A stretch of 64,000 nucleotides of DNA from Hippopus hippopus (GCA_946811185.2 OX328096.1:20711881-20775880); one strand, 5' to 3'. Positions 50,839 through 61,545 are shown, counted from the stretch's first letter. The notes: generated from the sequence alone by a model not told the origin. Translations and numbers: made by a program.

Positions 50839-51233
50839 TCAACCCTTTAGCAAACTATATTGAATTCTTATGACCCTAAGGAAGGCAGTCCTTTGAAAAA
50901 CTGAGGGGAAACTGGGAAAAATGCTGGTAACCAGCATTTTCTCCTTTTTCCAATTGTGTTTTCTACCCTTTCAAGCTACCGACTTGCATTTTTTCTTTTC
51001 CAACAATGTTTTCAAAAGTCTTATTCATCACTGTCATTCAAAATCCAAATTGTGTAGTAAAATCCTTAGGAAAGAGGAACTTTGAGAATATTGTGGGAGA
51101 AGGAGAAAATGCTGTTAACCAGCATTTTCTCCTTTTTCCACAAGGTACTATACCTTCCTACAGACAACTGCACTATTTGAGCCACATCTGCCATCTGCAA
51201 CAGCCTTTGGGAAAGTCTCAAATTTACTTATCT

Positions 51234-51575
51234 TTTAACTCTTTACCAAACTATATAATCTTAGACTGGTCCAAATTAAAAGTGTTTGCAGACAACAAAT
51301 TAAATGCGGTTCAAATGATGGAATTTGTCTTTGATAGGGTAGAAAATGTTGTTGGAAAAGGAGAAAATGCTGGTTACCAGCATTTTCTCCTTTTCCCATA
51401 ATGTTTTCAAAGGGCTTCTTTCTCAGAGTCATTACCCAGGAAATACATGAATATGTGAGCTGTCGCTGTGATATGAATGAAATGATGTCGAAAGCGGCGT
51501 AAATCTAAATCACTATTCAATCAATCAATCAATCTCAGGGTCATTTAAACTATGGACTTTGTGGTAAAGGGTTAA
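51234..51575 (-). mobile_element. M1 MITE carrying a SINE insertion
   Basis: TTAACTCTTTACCAAACTAT to TTTGTGGTAAAGGGTTAA; interrupted by the SINE tail 51434-51532. Confidence 0.88.
51434..51532 (+). mobile_element. 5'-truncated SINE S-B with 13-bp target duplication, inside an M1 MITE
   Basis: Only the 3' end (ATGTGAGCTGTCGCTGTGAT ... (AATC)n). Flanked by TCTCAGAGTCATT (51421-51433) and TCTCAGGGTCATT (51533-51545), both part of the M1 consensus. Confidence 0.85.
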
Positions 51576-51825
51576 AGGGTTTAAGTCAGGCAACAAAATT
51601 TGAATCTTAGAAATGTACTGTTTGTGGTGCAGATATTTAATACAATGACAGCTAAACTGTAGAAGAAATTCACTGGATAATATAAAAGGTTACAGCGAGG
51701 CTGAGGTGAATATAATTTAAGTACTATCTTAAATAATGGCTAAAGTTTTATCAGACAGTAATATTAGCTTAAATTTTATAAATATCGAATGACAGTTTTT
51801 CATTAAAATATCCGATAATTATATT

Positions 51826-52023
51826 ACCCTTTACTAGATAACAAATAGCAAACCACAAATCGAATATGATTCAAACAAATAAATCTATTCCTGAAGGAAA
51901 GTGTAGGAAAAACTGTGAGAAAAGTACTAGATCTGATTACCAGCATTTTCTCCTATTCCTATGTTTTTAAAAGCTTTCTTTCTCAGGGTTGTTAAGCCTA
52001 TGATTTGTGTGGTAAAGGGTCAA
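51826..52023 (-). mobile_element. M1 MITE, diverged, shares TCAA with next copy
   Basis: CCCTTTACTAGATAACAAAT to GTGTGGTAAAGGGTCAA; TCAA at 52020-52023 also starts the next copy. Confidence 0.75.
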
Positions 52024-52205
52024 CCCTTTACCAAACAATGCCCTGTTTTGATTATCCCATGGGAAAAAAAGTCTATACGGAAACATTGTGGGAAAAGGAG
52101 AAAATGCCATTAGGCAGCATTTCCAGAAGTGATTGTTATTTTCTACCCTTTTAAAGACGACCTCCACCATTTGAGCATTATTGACTTTGTCGTCTGCAAA
52201 AGTGC
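52020..52205 (+). mobile_element. M1 MITE, right end incomplete
   Basis: TCAACCCTTTACCAAACAAT ... CTTTGTCGTCTGCAAAAGTG. The last M1 copy before a 10-kb stretch without any. Confidence 0.8.
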
Positions 52206-53271
52206 TAATACAGATAGCACTTTTGCAGCACTGTCTCTGAATGAGATTTAGTTTTTCTTACTTCTAAAAGCGCAACTAAGTGGTGAAATGTTTAATAATT
52301 TGTCGTTTCTTGAGTGTCACTGAAAATTAATAGCATTTCGCTGCAATACATGAAGTCAGTACAGTGCTGTACATGGCTTTGCTACTGAAAAATTCACGAT
52401 GGACTTGAGATGGTACAGTGCTCAATAAATGTCCACATATGAAAAGATGCATCGCTCACCTATCATTATTGAGACTAAAAAAGGGCAGATGGTCTTGATG
52501 TGGTTGAGCATAAAAATTTCTCCTTGTAGGTATAGAGTTAACAACTACATTTATAACCTAGAAAAATTTAAAGGCAAACACCTAAATCATGAAACAAACG
52601 CAATTTCCAAGGACGAACTCTAGTGTCTAGGAGTCCTATTTATTAGACCCTACGTAGGTTATTTTACATTTTGACATTCGTGGTAACATGCAAAAGAAAA
52701 CTAAAATGTGAAATGTCTGATAGATAAATGTTGAAAGGTAAACAAGCATGTATACGTCTAAATACTTGGACTACTGGTTAGCCAGTAGTGTCTAGGCAAA
52801 AATACATGGGGTGAACAGGGCCACCATTTACCATACGCGAAAACCCATTCCGGTGGTAACAATTATCGTAAAACCGATCTAATGAGAAGAGATCTTTCTT
52901 TCTAAATAGGTAATACTTGGGCTGGCAGTTGGTCTGAGCGGAATTTCCTCTGCCCTGGAGTCTAGGACGACGCTTGCCCGTCGAACTTGTTATTTTAAAC
53001 CTTATTTTAAGCTGTCCTCTTTTTACGCTGGTACTCGTCTTATCTCCCGTCACGTTCTGATAGACGTTGATACGAAGATTGGTAACAGGATACCAGTTCT
53101 TTACACTCAGCCATGGGTAAACTCACCGGGTTTTAACCGGATTTGGCGTGGTTACTGGATTGGAACCTAAAAATTCATTTTATGTTTAGAAACGGGTTAT
53201 TGAATGGGTGTTTATCTTTACCATTGATAATTCAAACGGGATACCTGTACATATATGCGACAAGCCAGTGC

Positions 53272-53455
53272 AATAAATTCTTCTTTATTGGGACGGTACA
53301 AAACGCAGACAATACAGAACATTCTAGTTAAGCAGACAATATACACAAAGAGGGGTATATGGGACAGGTGATTAAACGCATGTATACAATATAGATAAAG
53401 AAAGGATGTATGCAAAACGCAGACAATATAGTTCAAGGTGTTCAGAAATACCCGA
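53272..53455 (+). repeat. Left arm of a 170-bp inverted repeat
   Basis: GGGACGGTACAAAACGCAGA, GTTAAGCAGACAATATACAC, AAACGCAGACAATATAGTTC; the reverse complement lies at 54235-54400. Confidence 0.75.
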
Positions 53456-53604
53456 CTTTCCTCCTGGTTTTTGTGTAAACATATTTTCCATAAAAACAAG
53501 ATTTCTTTATAATTCAACTATTTTATTTTTTCCCCAATTAATTCAATGCTCTATGACAAAATAATGAAAACAGGTACATGTATCTATTGGATCTCCCTTA
53601 ACCA

Positions 53605-53660
53605 TCCTTTCTTTCTTTCTTTATCTCTCTCTCTCTCTCTCTCTTTCTTTCCAGCTTGCT
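53605..53660 (+). repeat. (CTTT)n/(CT)n microsatellite
   Basis: TTTCTTTCTTTCTTTATCTC followed by an uninterrupted CT run. Confidence 0.9.
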
Positions 53661-54234
53661 TGCTTTATTTAGGTTATTATTTATTTTTCGTTCTTTTCTG
53701 TCGTTCTTTCTTTTCTCTCCATCACTCCTTCCTAGACTAGCTCACTCATTCTTTCCCCTTATTCCCTAAAAGAAATTGTTTCCAGTTTGTTCTTATATTG
53801 AAATCATATTTAGTCTGTGTATGGAAAGTTATTTGAAAAAAAAAAAAAAGATATTCATTTCAATTTTGCTAAATATGAGGAAATATTGAAAATATGAAAT
53901 ATACAGTATAATTAATCTGTTTTTATCATTTGCATGGTGTACTGGCCATAAAGCAAACAGCTTCCAATAAAAGGTGTCAAGTTGGTAGATACATTTCAAT
54001 TAAAGTAATCGAGAGTTAAACACCTTATGTTTAGTCTTACTTCAATTTAAAATGTATGGACCATGTTGAAATAGAACATAAGTAATAACAACAACCGCCC
54101 CCTCTTTTGTTTTATAGACCGATTTGTTCATAAATACAATTAAACTAGTTGGTATAATGTGCTGATTTGAGATACAGTCAATGAAAACTTTCATCAAAGT
54201 CGATATATCTATTTACTCATTTAACAAGTATTTC

Positions 54235-54400
54235 AGAAAAACCTTCTTGAACTATATTGTCTGCCTTTTTGCATATAGCCCTTCTTTATAGTGTCTGCGT
54301 TTTATCACCAGTTCCAATACCCTTCTTTGTGTCTATTGCCTGCTTAACTCTATGTTCTATATTGTCTGCGTTTTATACCGTCCCTTCTTTATTCGGGATC
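54235..54400 (-). repeat. Right arm of the 170-bp inverted repeat
   Basis: Read on the minus strand: GGGACGGTATAAAACGCAGA, GTTAAGCAGGCAATAGACAC, AAAGGCAGACAATATAGTTC, co-linear with 53272-53455. Confidence 0.75.
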
Positions 54401-54552
54401 GAATTTCTCGAGGACGAGCGTACCTTATAACTTACTGATTTGAGCTACTAGAATCTTCACTGGGTCGAGTCGAAAGCGAGAGAGAGCGAGAAAAAATGCG
54501 CAACTCCGACGTTTCGACCAGTATACGTACAACTATTTGTCGGCTCTGTCCA

Positions 54553-54870
54553 TGTCTGGATGGAGCGGTGGCCTAGTGGCTAACACGTTGGACTACAAAT
54601 CTGAAGGTCTGGGGTTCGAATCCCGGTCTAGAAGGATGCTTTTCAGAGACACCTTGTATCTCCCACCCAACAAGATGCGAACTGGTTAGAAACCCAGAGG
54701 TAGCCTCGCATGTATCGGTGCCTTACATTGAGCATGTAAAAGAACCAAGGAAATCTATTCGAAAAAGAGAGCTCTAGGGTTCGGTACCAGGATTTCCTTA
54801 TATCCGACTCTTTCTCTCTACTCCGATCTGCGCCTGTCAGATACGCGCATTTAAGTTTGAAAGTTAAATT
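54553..54870 (+). mobile_element. tRNA-derived SINE, family S-D
   Basis: tRNA-like head GGAGCGGTGGCCTAGTGGCT (box A) and GGGGTTCGAATCCCGGTCTA (box B), then an unrelated body (CACCTTGTATCTCCCACCCA, GTTCGGTACCAGGATTTCC). Acceptor-stem ends do not pair, so it is a SINE and not a tRNA gene. Confidence 0.72.
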
Positions 54871-55081
54871 ACTAAATCATTAACGCTGTACAGAAATATC
54901 TAAAAAAAAAACATGAGATAAACAACCAACACTGAAAAGTGGTACTCCAGTCTAGTGGAGGGATTTATATAACAAAGCAAGTATACCGTGTTAAAGGCCC
55001 ATTAGCGGTCAAAAGTAAACAATACAGGTGGTTTAGATTTAAAATCATACCATTTTTTTTGTGAAAGTGACAATCTGTCAT

Positions 55082-56868
55082 AGTACGGCGGGTTCAAGTA
55101 GGTTCAATTAATTGGCTAGAATTGATAGAGGATCTCAGAACAGACTTCAAACAGATTATACAGTGGGCCAAGAAGTGGCGCTTAAAACTGAATATTGTCA
55201 AAACCACGGTTTTGTTTGCTTTCCCTAGACAACAACATTCTTGAGCAGGCCAGAAATTACCGTTTTGACCTTGAAGGATGGACTGTTGAATATAATCCAA
55301 AGCCAAAGATCTTCGGAGTAACCTTGGACGAGAATTTGAAGTTTGACAGTCACATTAGTAGAGAGGAAGGCAATGAGATCATAGGCTCTGAAGAGAATTA
55401 TGGAAAATGAGGTCATCAATGCTAAGTGTATGTTACAGCTGTATTTAAGGCCCTAGTTTTACCACAGCTTGAGTATGCAGCCCCAGTATGGCAAATTGGT
55501 AATTGTACTCGTCTTGAGAAAGTTCAAAGAAAAGGCACTGGAGGTGGAGGCAGGGGTCAAGCCACTTGAATTAAGAAGAGAAGAGCTTGCAATCAGACAG
55601 GCAGCTAAGATAATGGCAAAGGAAGATGAGTCGTGTATCAAGAGAAGTTGGGATAGATTTATTGAAACAGATGGAACTGAATATAAAATATCACCTTTTG
55701 GAAAGATGAATGTACAAGTTGCAGATATGATCTCAAACACGGGTTTACCCCTTTATTGTCTAGAGAAGAACTTCACTTTTGCTCAGTCATTGCAACCAAG
55801 CAGACATAAACCAGAATTCTGGCAAAATCTAGGATCATCTAAATCAAGAACAAAACTACAAGACGCGATATCAAGGGAAATTATAGGGGATATTGTTAAC
55901 AACTTTGACGAAAGGACAGCCATAGCATTTACTGATGGTTCATGTTTAGGAAACCCTGGTCCATGTGGAGCAGGGGCTTGTATTTTTCTCCCGGGACATA
56001 TAGAGCCTACATTACTTAAACATCCAGTAAGTTCATTTGGATCCATATTATTGGGTGAACTGAGAGCGATAAAGATGGCCATTAAATTACTTCAAACCAG
56101 AACAAAGAAAAGAGACCGCAGTATTATAGGTACATGTAAGTTACACATTTTTTTTCAGATAGTCAGTGTGCAATTGGACACCTTACATTTGGATGGGAAG
56201 CAAAGTCACATAAAGTAACAATAGGCGAAGTCAAGTCTGATATTCACAAGTTGGGGGTGTCTGGTATAAAAGCGAAGTTGTCATGGACGCCTTGCCACTC
56301 AGATATCAAGGGGAATGAGTGTGCGGATTGACTTGCAAAGGAGGCAGCAGAAGAAGCTAAAGAAAACGAAGAACTGCCACCAGTACTAACACTTGGAGAT
56401 GTGAAGGCAGGAGCAAGAGCATCTGGAAAGATTAAATGGCAGGACATGTGGGAAAAATCTGAGAAGGCCAGGCATCTTTTCAATTTTAGACCAGAAGTGG
56501 ATCACAAATTAAAACATAAATTTGAAACATCAGCAGGTGAAAGCGCAGTCACCCAACTCAGAACAGGTTATTCAAGGCTGAATGAATATCTACACAAACT
56601 CAAGGTAGTAGAGAGTGAAGAGTGTGAGTGTGGAGAAATTGAATCTATCAAATATTATCTCTTGGAATGCAGCTTGTACGAGACTGAGAGAGAACAACTG
56701 AGAAGAGAATTGCAGGAAATGTGCGGCATAGCTCATCTTGATTTGCCATTACTCTTAGATGCCAAACCCAATGAAGAATTAAAAAACGTGAGATTTTTAA
56801 TCCTATCAGCACTTGAGACATATGTGACAGAAACAAAACGTTTTGTCGCTCTAAATCCCGGACAGTAG
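55082..56868 (+). pseudogene. Degraded LINE: RT C-terminal part, RNase H and C-terminal zinc knuckle
   Basis: Several frames hold one retrotransposon protein: RT thumb region (IIQWAKKWRLKLNIVKTTVL, then KIFGVTLDENLKFDSHIS), then 55469-56140 with RNase H strand FTDGSCLGNPGPCGAGA and GELRAIKMA. A frameshift in an 8-T run near 56149 moves to the frame of FSDSQCAIGHL and WTPCHSDIKGNECAD. An in-frame TGA follows at about 56329. Then 56332-56868 has KEAAEEAKE and a CECGEIESIKYYLLEC knuckle whose His is Tyr. RNase H acidic residues D-E-D-D are all visible. RT followed by RNase H fits the I-group of non-LTR elements; the clade is an inference. The 5' part is missing. Confidence 0.88.
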
Positions 56869-56871
56869 ACT

Positions 56872-58596
56872 TTTTTAATATATATATATCAATTACCAAG
56901 AGAGTATATACATACAAGTTTAGTTTAGTTTTACTGTGATTAAGAAGATACCATAGTGGTTTTATGGCCTTTTGGCCTTATACATGAAATACAGGGAAGT
57001 GTTATAGTCGCTGGCACTAAGATGAATTTTAAAACTATGTCAAAAGTACACAAAAAATAGAAAGACTTGACAACTTTCTACCTATAGTTTTGAAATTCAT
57101 TTTTTCCGCCAGCGATTAACGCTTAGACTGGCCTTCCAAAGCAGATAAATTGTCATCTCCAGAAAAATTTGTGACTTACAGAAAAATGAATTTAAAACTA
57201 AATAGAAAGTTGCCAAGTCTTTCTTTTTGTACTTTTTACCGGGTTGTATTTTGGCAACATAATTTCTGCCTAGTTTTGAATTTAATTATTTTTCTGCTAG
57301 CGATTAACACTTGGACTGACTGTACAATAACAAAGATTTCTTCACAGAAAAAACATACTTTTAAACTAGTATAATTTGAATGCATTAAGTAATACCAGAA
57401 CTCTTTACACCAGAACAAATACAGATTATATTATCAGGCAGGTATCTGATTTATCAAAATGCATATAATATAAGATCTACTCGTCAAAACTTTACATTCT
57501 TTGTAAACATTAAGATAAGCGATGAGAGTGGTGGATGTACTAGTTTGATTATTAATTTTTGTGAGTAGAAAATGTTGAACTCTTGTTAATAATACCTTAC
57601 GTAGAGCTAACTTGATATAGAATGATTGTAGAATACAGTGTACATGAAACATTTTAGAAAATATAGGAAGAGAGTTTGTCCCACGTTTCCCTCGAACTCT
57701 CCAGATGATCAATGGGGTTACTCTTGCGGATTGTCACTGGTATAGGGATGATTGTGTTCAAAATTTAACTAGCCTAGATAGATACATGTCTTCTCTAAAA
57801 CCTATGTTTGGCTATTCATTAGAAATTTTTCTTTGATGCAGAAATGAGGAAATAATGATTTTAGAAATTGATGATCATCAATTCATCACATAGGCTAACC
57901 TCCCTTGCTTCAGTGACTACGTAAAACCATTTCGAATTTTCTTTTTCTTTATACCGAACAGTGATACACTAATATTTATCAGTTAGATAATTTTGTAACT
58001 GCTATGTACAGGTAATATCTTCACTGGATTGAAGATAACGCTTAAGATTGCCGGGTGTCAGGGTCTACTTTATTTCCTACTTTCTAAACACTCGCGTCAG
58101 TGGGTTGTGTTTTTACCATGTAACAATTCGTAAGTCAAAAGTTTGCGTATTCATTACCGTAGCTTTATGCCTACGGTCAGATATATAAAATTTGCAAATC
58201 TGTTATACACTAAACTTTCGTAACTTTTTGAAAATTTGTGTAAATGAATATTTCTGTAACTCTTTATTCTAAAGCAGATACAGTTGGCAGAAACAGTTCG
58301 CCGAGTGCACAAGTTTGTGACTTTTAGAAGCGTGTCTTTTAGACGGAAGGAAATATGACGTAATGTAGCCTACATTCATTGAAGTGGCGTTTATTCACAT
58401 CATAGAAAATGAATATGACGGGGGGGGTTAATCTTTTTCTTGTAATTTTTGGTAATCTAACATTTTTAAGGGTCACCCTATAGGCATTACTGCACGCATG
58501 TATTCTGTTCAGATACACCATTTTAGCAGCAACTGCTTCTTTTCCACTTATGACTCGAATTAACATCTTATCTTGACAAAAGAGATCTATATTTGA
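56872..58596. other. Region between the RNaseH LINE and ORF-X
   Basis: Contains the small foldback pair at 57020-57345; otherwise AT-rich DNA with no exon, RNA gene or known repeat that I can recognise. If ORF-X has upstream exons they may lie here, but none is evident. Confidence 0.5.
57020..57345 (+). repeat. Tandem pair of small foldbacks with inverted centre
   Basis: Two units (57022-57120, 57187-57325) begin ATGAATTTTAAAACTA / ATGAATTTAAAACTA and end GCCAGCGATTAACGCTTAGA / GCTAGCGATTAACACTTGGA. The core between the arms is GTACACAAAAAATAGAAAGA in the first and its inverse CTTTCTTTTTGTACTTTT in the second. Confidence 0.7.
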
Positions 58597-59403
58597 TTGA
58601 AAATTTCACTTTTCCTTAAAAAACAAACAAACAAACAAACAAAAGGGGTGGATCAATTTGCTAGCGAGGTTACTCTTCATAGTGAACCTAAATATGTTAA
58701 TATATTAGAAGATTACGACATATCTTCTAATCTTTTTGCAGGATACAAGCCTTTATTGTCTGCTATGGAAAATACAGCAATATTGGAGAGTGAGCAAATT
58801 CACTATGAATCGTCAGCTGATGTGGGGGATGAAGAAGAGTATTCACGGGGTTCCAGGAACACGACAAAGCGACCAAAGTCTCCTATCAACAAAGACAATC
58901 CTACGTCTTCAACTTTTGAAGACGTCGATCCAACTTGCAATCGGTCAGAAGATATCAAACCTTTACTTCTTTCCACGGAAAACTCTCATGAAATCGCAAG
59001 TGATGACGCAAGTGATGACGAAACCGTCGACCATCATCTAAAAGCATCCGACGAATATGAGGAAGAAGACACTCCCACACAGCTTACGGAAATTCCACAA
59101 AGAAATGAAACGGTGTCAAGCACCAGAAAAACACTTGAAGTGTCCGATGTAATGACAGTAATCAAATGCACACGTGAAGCCAAGACAGCCATAATCAATA
59201 TCAAGGAAAGCCCTACGGACTCCATACAGCAGCTTGCCTCGCTTGCTTGTGATAAGGAGAAGATGGAGGCCGTTCAAAATGTTGCTAACAGTGAGGAGGT
59301 TCAAGAGGTTGTTGAATTAGCCTCCTCCTTTTTCAAACAAGCAGTTGTGGGTATCGGCAGTTTTTTCTCCAAGACGACTTCAAAAAATAAGAAAACTGAT
59401 TGA
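58597..59403 (+). CDS. Unrecognised acidic ORF (ORF-X), possibly a terminal exon
   Basis: An open frame of up to 268 codons ending TGA at 59401-59403. The first codons translate an (AAAC)n tract and are probably not coding. Possible starts are the ATG at 58765 (MENTAILESEQ) or a splice acceptor tttttgcag ending at 58741. The protein is acidic and Ser/Thr-rich with a motif used twice, YKPLLSAMEN and IKPLLLSTEN. A conserved-looking C-terminal part follows, about 80 residues (VMTVIKCTREAKTAIINIKE, EVQEVVELASSFFKQAVVGI, then a basic end KTTSKNKKTD). No signal peptide, no clear membrane segment, no known domain. The codon pattern looks real, but I do not recognise the family. The stop codon lies in the tail of a SINE. 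Confidence 0.5.
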   Translation: MKISLFLKKQTNKQTKGVDQFASEVTLHSEPKYVNILEDYDISSNLFAGYKPLLSAMENTAILESEQIHYESSADVGDEEEYSRGSRNTTKRPKSPINKDNPTSSTFEDVDPTCNRSEDIKPLLLSTENSHEIASDDASDDETVDHHLKASDEYEEEDTPTQLTEIPQRNETVSSTRKTLEVSDVMTVIKCTREAKTAIINIKESPTDSIQQLASLACDKEKMEAVQNVANSEEVQEVVELASSFFKQAVVGIGSFFSKTTSKNKKTD

Positions 59404-59640
59404 TTAATTTAATGGTGTTTGACGCGACTTTAAGTATTATTTCAGTTACATCAAGGCAGCAGATCCCATTATTCATTGTATATGTCCTGGGTTTCACCAG
59501 TACTAGGCTAGGGATCTGATGTGTCTTGCACAAGGACACTCCAACGAAAAAACCCAGTGCTTCCCGGGTGGAAGTTGAGCCCGGGACCCTTAGGTTACGA
59601 GTCTTACACTTTATCAGCGATGCAGGACCCTCGAAATTCG
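59398..59640 (-). mobile_element. tRNA-derived SINE, family S-B, abutting ORF-X
   Basis: On the minus strand: GGTCCTGCATCGCTGATAAA, GACTCGTAACCTAAGGGTC, GCAAGACACATCAGATCCCT, CTGCTGCCTTGATGTAACTG, tail TTAATTAATCAATCAG. The tail provides the TGA that ends the acidic ORF at 58765-59403. Confidence 0.8.
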
Positions 59641-59856
59641 AGAAAAACAGGGAACGAATGGGACTTAAAAAAATCGTGAGAGGGCGCACTTTCAATAGGG
59701 ATAATCCATGGTCCCATGGGACAAATTTTAAGCTGACTACTTTAAGCATAATTGAAAAAAAAAAAAAACCTTAATGTATTGTAAAACGAGAAAGAAAGTA
59801 TTTGTCATTTTAATCATCATCATGCTAAATAAATTAAATAAAACGTTATATTATAT

Positions 59857-60014
59857 TTCATGTGTCTATTTTTAGAAATGTTATGGGTAAAGAAATGTCG
59901 TAATTTAAGCTGGGGGGAATTATTTCCCCGTCACAGTGAATATTTTCCTCCTGCCGAAAATCTGGAACTACTTTTTTAAGTTTTTTAAGTTTTTAAGTTT
60001 TAAAAGTGGCATTC
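59857..60014 (-). repeat. Foldback-3 element copy, 3' tail half (interrupted by LINE)
   Basis: Reverse-complement match to 40001-40175 (shared landmarks: TTAAGCTGGGGGGAATTATT, CCCGTCA.AGTGAATATTTT, TTTTTTAAG/TTTTAAG run). It continues after the LINE at 61469-61545. Confidence 0.9.
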
Positions 60015-61468
60015 TTACACGTAAAAATATAAAACCTATACATCCTGACTTATTTATGTCAAATACAAAAATACCACATGTCCAAAGTCACAAGCATTTA
60101 GGCATATATTTATCTCACGACGGTACATGGGAATGTCACATCAAAAACTCAGTGGACAAAGCTTGGAGTAGAATAAATATAATGCGTACTCTTAAACGTC
60201 GTTTAGATAGGAAATCGCTTCAAACTATTTATTTTTCCTTTATACGCCCCTTAATTGAATATGCAGATGTAGTATGGGATAACTGCCCACAATATTTGAA
60301 AGAACAACTTGACAAAATTCAGATAGAATCTGCTAGGATAGTGACTGGCTGTACAAAATTAGCATCCCTTGATGATCTTGCCAAGGAGGCAGGATGGAAT
60401 CCCTGCATGACAGAAGGCGCAAGCATAAACTGATAATATATTTTAAAATGGTCAAAGGACTAAGTCCTAACACCTTGAGCTCATTAGTACCTCAAAGTGT
60501 CGGTAGCATAACCTTATACAGCCTCCGTGGCTCTCAAAATCATCGAATCCCACAATGTAGAACTGAACTTTACAAAAAGTCTTTCCTTCCCGCAGTCATT
60601 GAAGACTGGAACGAACTACCAATTGAAATACGAAATGAAGATTCATTATCGTGTTTTAAGCACTATCTGAATCGGGACAAACCCAGTCCCAACAAGCTGT
60701 ACTTTATTGGAGAAAGGAAGCTACAGGTTATACATACACAAATCAGAAACAAATGTAGCTCTCTCAATCACCACTTATTTCTGAAAAATATTGTTGACTC
60801 CCCTCTCTGTATTTGTGGTGGGATTGAGACGAGTGAACATTTCTTTTTTTAATGTAATAATTATGATGCTACTAGGACTAGTCTATTTAATGCAATATCA
60901 GTATTTGGTAATATTGATCTTGAGATGTTACTCTTTGGGAAAGGTAATCTTCTATATCGTGACAATGAGAAAATTTTTCTTGAAGTTCAAACATTTATTA
61001 GGTTAAGCAATCGATTCCCAGTATGATAATTTTGTCTTCTACCTTTATTAAATTTTATCAGGAATACTGACGCTTACTATAGAATGGAACAAATTTATAT
61101 TTTCACCATATAAAAGCCTTTTAAGAACACTCCTTTACCTTACCTTATCTACTTTACACTATCTCTTCATTACCTTATCTTTCCCCTTTCTCTTCCTGTA
61201 CTTCTCAGTCTAACTCATTTCATAGTTTTCCAATCAAAACATATTTCTTCCTTATTCCCAAACAATTATTAATAATATTATCTCTCTCTCACTGTATAGC
61301 ATATTAGTTTAAATTTATGACTTGTATTCGTTTGTTTAGGCTATCAACTTGGAGAAGAACATTATAAGCATTGCTTTCGTTCTTATCCATTTTGCATAAA
61401 ATTTTGAACTGTATTTGTAAATTATCTTGTACATTTTAGTTGAATTTGCAAATAAAATATGTTTAAAC
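60015..61468 (+). mobile_element. 5'-truncated LINE with 14-bp target-site duplication
   Basis: Bounded by identical 14-bp copies TAAAAGTGGCATTC at 60001-60014 and 61469-61482. The left part encodes the end of a non-LTR reverse transcriptase (HKHLGIYLSHDGTWECHIKN, RRLDRKSLQTIYFSFIRPLI), with one frameshift near 60393 to the frame of DRRRKHKLIIYFKMVKGL, LYKKSFLPAVIEDWNELP and CICGGIETSEH. Then about 600 bp of 3' UTR ending AATAAAATATGTTTAAAC. It has no RNase H, so it is a different element type from the one at 55082. Confidence 0.93.
60051..60852 (+). pseudogene. Reverse transcriptase C-terminal fragment of the truncated LINE
   Basis: First frame 60051-60420 (palm-thumb region through LAKEAGWN), then a +1 shift to the frame running to TAA at 60850-60852. 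The KHLGIYLS..G.W..HI and IEYADVVWDNC motifs are standard for Jockey/CR1-like RT C-termini. Only the last quarter of an ORF2 is present. Confidence 0.88.
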
Positions 61469-61545
61469 TAAAAGTGGCATTCGTTGACAAAATAATCAGA
61501 GGAAATATATAATTTATTTCATCAGCTTGTGGTTAATATGGGGAC
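61469..61545 (-). repeat. Foldback-3 element copy, continuation after LINE
   Basis: TGGCATTCGTTGACAAAATA then ATCAGCTTGTGGTTAATATG match 39966-40035 in reverse. The copy stops at ATATGGGGA, so the palindromic head present at 39836 is missing here. Confidence 0.9.

Larger units (their letters stand above)
50839..55081. other. Region upstream of LARP7 up to the RNaseH LINE
   Basis: Holds M1 copies up to 52205, then unique-looking DNA. 52430-53160 has no recognisable gene. 53272-54400 is flanked by the inverted repeat described separately, with a CT microsatellite inside. The SINE S-D copy is at 54553. No exon is supported. Confidence 0.5.

Noticed and set aside
52778..53053. A 91-codon minus-strand frame, moderately basic.
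   Set aside because: No homology, no splice context and no codon signal that I can recognise; not enough to call a gene.
54557..54632. A possible tRNA gene with good A and B boxes.
   Set aside because: The acceptor stem does not close and a SINE body follows; the other tRNA-like heads (10413, 11995, 47866 and others) are SINEs for the same reason.
59526..59774. An open frame just after ORF-X.
   Set aside because: It runs mostly through the reverse SINE S-B copy and an A-rich tail.
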